A stretch of DNA of 8,450 nt from Pseudomonadota bacterium. Its GTDB lineage: Bacteria > Pseudomonadota > Alphaproteobacteria > Rhizobiales > Hyphomicrobiaceae. The position numbers were made by a program, and so were the translations under genes. A model generated the notes under the pieces. The model saw only the letters and a list, made by a program, of their open reading frames with translations. It had not been told where the DNA came from and searched no databases. The DNA is taken from assembly GCA_023392135.1 (NCBI GenBank), contig JAEVZQ010000315.1:1-8450 (forward strand), written 5' to 3'. Shown here one piece after another: positions 5,812-8,450 of the stretch (the first letter of the stretch is position 1; every line of letters starts with the position of its first letter).

Positions 5812-6459
5812 TCACGAGCGGCTGGACGGCTCCGCCGTCGCGAGGGCTCTGGGCTCCATTCGATCGACCAGCCGAACGACGCCATAACGCGCCGCGGAGG
5901 GCAGGAACTTCAAGTACTCTGCCACGAGCAGACGAATGAGCCCCGGGCTTTTCCACCAATTCCCATTGCGAAATGGACCGCCGACGACCGGATAGGGAAT
6001 GAGCTTGATGTCCGGCATGACCCGTCCGAGCTCGACCAGGCTGCGCGGCATGTGATAGCTCGACGTCACCACGATCAGGGTCGAGAAGCCGTGTTTTCTC
6101 GCCCAGGCTTGCGTCTCCTCAGCATTGCCGATCGTGTCCTGGGCCTCGTAGCCGAGATCGACACAGCAGTCGAAAATCCGCTCGCCGAGACCTGTCAGCT
6201 GCCGAATCTCCTCGCTGGTCGTCTGGCGGTTGACACCGGTCACTAACAGCCTTTTGCCCAATCCCTTCGCCAGAAGCTGGCCGGCGACCGAAATGCGGCG
6301 CTGCGTACCGGTGAGCGCAACGACGCCGTCTGCCTTCTGGGATGGAAGAGCAGCGGGCTGCGTGGCCGATTGGGCGAAGAGGACGAAGCCACCCAGGAGG
6401 GCCGCCACGGGAACGCTCAACCCGAACCCCAATCGCCATGCTCGCCGCATCATCGCCAT
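5812..6459 (-). CDS. YdcF/DUF218 family membrane-anchored protein
   Basis: This 215-residue protein belongs to the YdcF/SanA-like DUF218 family, whose members are linked to envelope integrity and often to peptidoglycan or undecaprenyl metabolism; the biochemical function is unsettled. A short Arg-containing N-terminus is followed by one membrane segment (~11-29, GFGLSVPVAALLGGFVLFA), so the domain is probably periplasmic. The DUF218 core starts at ADGVVALTGT (43-52), continues with KRLLVTGVN (69-77), and has NAEETQAWA at 112-120 and LIVVTSSYHMPRS at 128-140, the best-conserved family motif. I start it at ATG 6457-6459; ATGs at 6451 and 6448 are nearly as good, because no strong ribosome-binding site decides. 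The frame stays open to an ATG at 6567, but that leader has no coding character. It lies between ftsX (144 bp upstream) and plsC (22 bp downstream), a familiar alphaproteobacterial order. Confidence 0.85.
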   Translation of the reverse strand: MAMMRRAWRLGFGLSVPVAALLGGFVLFAQSATQPAALPSQKADGVVALTGTQRRISVAGQLLAKGLGKRLLVTGVNRQTTSEEIRQLTGLGERIFDCCVDLGYEAQDTIGNAEETQAWARKHGFSTLIVVTSSYHMPRSLVELGRVMPDIKLIPYPVVGGPFRNGNWWKSPGLIRLLVAEYLKFLPSAARYGVVRLVDRMEPRALATAEPSSRS

Positions 6460-6603
6460 CAAGACACGTCCAATGCCCGCCGGCTCCGTGCACCGGCTTA
6501 TCGGGCCTCCCCCTGTCGCGATGCAACCTAATCCATTCAGCCGAGAAAGCGATCGCCACTGCGGCATGGATGGATCTTGGCTGACGTCGCCGTTACCAGG
6601 CCG

Positions 6604-7701
6604 TTACTGGCGCGCATGCAGGATGCGGTAAACACCGAAGCGCGACGTCAGCATGCACAAACCGGCAATCACGACGACAACGAAGCCGAGCAGAACGTAG
6701 CCCGGCGTATCCAGCACTCCCGCGCCGACCAGGCGCCGCATCTCAGCAATTGTTACCGTTCCCCCGCCGAGCAGTTCCATCATGGCCGGCATCGTGAAGA
6801 ACACGGCCATCGCGCAAATGGCACCGACGAGGCCGGCACGAATCCCGAGCGACAAAAAGTGGCGCTCGAACTCACGTGCGATGAAGCGGTCGGTTGCGCC
6901 CACCAGATGCAGCACCTCGACGATCTCGCGGTTGGACGACATCGCGCTACGCGTTGCGGAGATTATGATCGCGGTGGTCGCGGAGGCCACCAGCAGCAGA
7001 ATGGCGAGACCGCCGAGCGCGAACGAGCGCGTCACGGTGCGGATCTGTTGCTGCCAGTGGCGATGATCATCGAGCGTGACGCCCTTGAACTGTGTGGATA
7101 GAGTTTTCCGCAAGGCGGGGATATCGGGCGGATTGGTGCGGTCGAGCTCCAGTGCGATGAGCCGCGGCACCGGCAGGGTGCTCAGAACGTCGAGCTGGCC
7201 GAGCCAGGGCTCGAGCAGGGAATTCGATTCAGCGACGCTCAAGGCCCGCGCCCCACGCACGCCTGGTTGTCGGTTGAGGAACGCCACCACGTCGTTGAGC
7301 GCACCTTCCATGTTCGGGATGTCGTTCGGCTCGAGCTGGACCGTCACCTCGCTGGCGATGTCCCTCAGCCAGGCCGCCGCAGACTGGTTGATCATGTAAA
7401 CAGCGCCTGCGGTCAGGCAGGCGAAGAAGCACATGATCGAGACGACCAGGGTGAGGGAGCGGCCCGTTACCGAGCCCGCAGGCACGATGGGCGTGGTCGC
7501 CGGATCGCGATTGACCACTCTCGCCGGCGCGTACGTTTCCCGGCGCATCGAGACGGTCGGGCTCTGCGTCACCGGCTCGAATTGGGACAACTGGGGCGGC
7601 CCGGTCGGCGCGTCGGCTAATTCATAGCCGCCGAGGTCGGCGCGGCCGGGTGCGGGCCCGAAGCGGGACGAGGCCGCCGGTCTGTCATACGATCCTGACA
7701 T
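6604..7701 (-). CDS. ftsX: Cell division ABC transporter permease FtsX
   Basis: This 365-residue inner-membrane subunit of FtsEX uses ATP hydrolysis by FtsE to control periplasmic peptidoglycan hydrolase activation at the septum. A long Pro/Ala/Arg-rich cytoplasmic leader (1-80) precedes TM1 (~82-104). The extracytoplasmic domain spans ~105-225 (ASEVTVQLEPNDIPNMEGAL, then FLNRQPGVRGARALSVAE), followed by TM2 (~227-248). The cytoplasmic coupling segment IVEVLHLVGATDRFIAREFE (260-279) is the family hallmark of the FtsX permease domain. TM3 (~286-311) and TM4 (~334-352) complete the usual four-TM layout. The ATG at 7699-7701 lies inside ftsE, overlapping its 3' end by 17 bp and preceded by GAGGGG, so translation is coupled and subunit stoichiometry can be balanced. 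The stop is TAA at 6604-6606. The periplasmic partner is not encoded here. Confidence 0.94.
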   Translation of the reverse strand: MSGSYDRPAASSRFGPAPGRADLGGYELADAPTGPPQLSQFEPVTQSPTVSMRRETYAPARVVNRDPATTPIVPAGSVTGRSLTLVVSIMCFFACLTAGAVYMINQSAAAWLRDIASEVTVQLEPNDIPNMEGALNDVVAFLNRQPGVRGARALSVAESNSLLEPWLGQLDVLSTLPVPRLIALELDRTNPPDIPALRKTLSTQFKGVTLDDHRHWQQQIRTVTRSFALGGLAILLLVASATTAIIISATRSAMSSNREIVEVLHLVGATDRFIAREFERHFLSLGIRAGLVGAICAMAVFFTMPAMMELLGGGTVTIAEMRRLVGAGVLDTPGYVLLGFVVVVIAGLCMLTSRFGVYRILHARQ

Positions 7702-8341
7702 GCCCCTCGTGCAGCTCCAGACGCGGCGCCTTGTACTGCCGCATCAATTGATGATCGTGGGTAGCGATGACGACAGACGTCCCGAGGCGGTTCAGCTCGA
7801 TGAAGAGCCTGAGCAGCCTGCGCGCCATCTGCGGGTCGACGTTGCCGGTGGGCTCGTCGGCCAGCAGCAGCTCGGGCTTGCCGATGACAGCGCGCGCGAT
7901 GGCCGCGCGCTGTTTCTCACCGCCCGACAGCACCGACGGGAACGCATGCATCCGCTCACCGAGCCCCACCCACTGCAGCAGATCGGTGACATCCTCCTTG
8001 TAGTCGGAAATCCGCTTGCCGACCACCCGCAGCGGGAGGGCGACGTTCTCCCAGGTCGTGAGATGATCGAGGAGCCGGAAGTCCTGGAAGACGATGCCGA
8101 TCCGCCGCCTGAGCTGCGCCCGGCGCGACGGCGTGATGCGGCCGACCTCCTGATCGAAAATCTGGAGCTGGCCGCGTGTCGGCGTCAGCGACAGGAACAG
8201 CAGCCTGAGAAGTGAGCTTTTACCCGCGCCGGACGGCCCCGTGAGGAAGTGGAATGAGCCAGGCTTCAGGTGAAAGTTCACCTCGCGCAGCACCTCCGGT
8301 CCCCGCCCGTACTTCAGCCCGACATTCTCCAACCGGATCAC
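7685..8341 (-). CDS. ftsE: Cell division ATP-binding protein FtsE
   Basis: This 218-residue ABC ATPase is the cytoplasmic half of FtsEX. All nucleotide-binding motifs are present: Walker A GPSGAGKS at 35-42, Q-loop VFQDFRLLDHLTTWENVALP around Q86 (84-103), signature LSGGEKQ at 138-144, Walker B LLLADEP at 158-164 with catalytic E163, the D-loop after GNVDP, and switch H195 in IATHD. The length is normal for FtsE. The start is a GTG at 8339-8341, chosen because MIRLENVGLKYG matches the family N-terminus and no ATG lies upstream in frame. It ends with TGA at 7685-7687 inside ftsX (17-bp overlap). It is probably the first gene of an ftsE-ftsX-ydcF-plsC transcription unit. Confidence 0.96.
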   Translation of the reverse strand: MIRLENVGLKYGRGPEVLREVNFHLKPGSFHFLTGPSGAGKSSLLRLLFLSLTPTRGQLQIFDQEVGRITPSRRAQLRRRIGIVFQDFRLLDHLTTWENVALPLRVVGKRISDYKEDVTDLLQWVGLGERMHAFPSVLSGGEKQRAAIARAVIGKPELLLADEPTGNVDPQMARRLLRLFIELNRLGTSVVIATHDHQLMRQYKAPRLELHEGHVRIV

Positions 8342-8450
8342 GGCTCGCCCACCCCCGGGATTCTCGTGCGGCCACCTTTATGCGGAAAGCACCGGAGCTG
8401 ATCAATCGCAGGAATGTGGCGGGCTCGTGTATTCTGGCCTACGGCACTGC
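8342..8450. other. Upstream region of ftsE (window edge)
   Basis: This stretch contains no gene that I can support. On the minus strand it holds the candidate ftsE promoter and leader. From memory, in related alphaproteobacteria a divergent gene (often a zinc-ribbon protein) starts just beyond ftsE. A TATTCT hexamer on the plus strand at 8430-8435 could belong to such a gene, but no good -35 precedes it and no start codon can be assigned before the window ends. Confidence 0.4.
8377..8405 (-). promoter_or_regulatory. Candidate promoter upstream of ftsE
   Basis: On the minus strand TTGATC (8400-8405) and CATAAA (8377-8382) are 17 nt apart; each matches four of six consensus bases. This would start transcription about 30 nt before the ftsE GTG. 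It is a moderate match found by eye, and alternatives in the rest of the upstream DNA cannot be excluded. Confidence 0.35.

Noticed and set aside
5790..5885. Upstream in-frame start extending plsC by 32 residues
   Set aside because: It would overlap the ydcF 3' end extensively and put an Arg/Pro-rich stretch before the membrane anchor. The ATG at 5789 has a good purine-rich ribosome-binding site.
6589..6612. Near-tandem GCCGTTACCAG/GCCGTTACTGG repeat at the ftsX stop codon
   Set aside because: It is only two 11-bp copies, one of them covering the ftsX stop. It is too short to distinguish from chance and has no terminator-like T-run.

Overview
This is a GC-rich window with strong G/C preference at third codon positions. 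Gene content, protein sequences and gene order suggest a chromosomal segment of an alphaproteobacterium, most likely of the order Hyphomicrobiales (Rhizobiales). That placement comes from recalled synteny and protein resemblance, not from a database search. No tRNA or rRNA gene, CRISPR array, transposase or prophage gene is visible.

Left block (1-1799, + strand): the 3' end of hisC (histidinol-phosphate/aromatic aminotransferase), then a prephenate/arogenate dehydrogenase (tyrC), then a ChaC-type gamma-glutamylcyclotransferase. Both junctions are 4-bp stop/start overlaps (ATGA and GTGA), so this is a tightly coupled operon. The first two genes give the last steps of tyrosine synthesis. ChaC would degrade glutathione and looks like a co-transcribed passenger.

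Middle block (1628-5024, - strand): a small unrecognised gene (1822-2253) converges on chaC and seems to continue in another frame, as if one base were lost near 1846. Next comes a gene-free, less GC-rich spacer of about 300 bp with an imperfect inverted repeat. Then comes a complete 801-residue adenosylcobalamin-dependent (class II) ribonucleotide reductase, nrdJ, with its own near-consensus sigma70-type promoter and a clear Shine-Dalgarno.

Right block (5025-8341, - strand, transcribed towards nrdJ): ftsE, ftsX, a YdcF/DUF218 membrane-anchored protein and a PlsC-type 1-acylglycerol-3-phosphate acyltransferase. ftsE and ftsX overlap by 17 bp and encode the ABC-type complex that links the divisome to peptidoglycan hydrolysis. 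ydcF and plsC fit envelope and phospholipid synthesis. A candidate promoter lies upstream of ftsE, and the last ~110 bases are ftsE upstream DNA.

Overall this looks like ordinary core chromosome. In many Hyphomicrobiales, hisC-tyrC(-chaC) and plsC-ydcF-ftsX-ftsE lie close together. Here nrdJ, the spacer and the small gene sit between them, which is the main architectural point of interest. I found no convincing undescribed system. The best leads are the apparent frameshift in the small gene with the opposing chaC extension, and the compact nrdJ between two conserved blocks.
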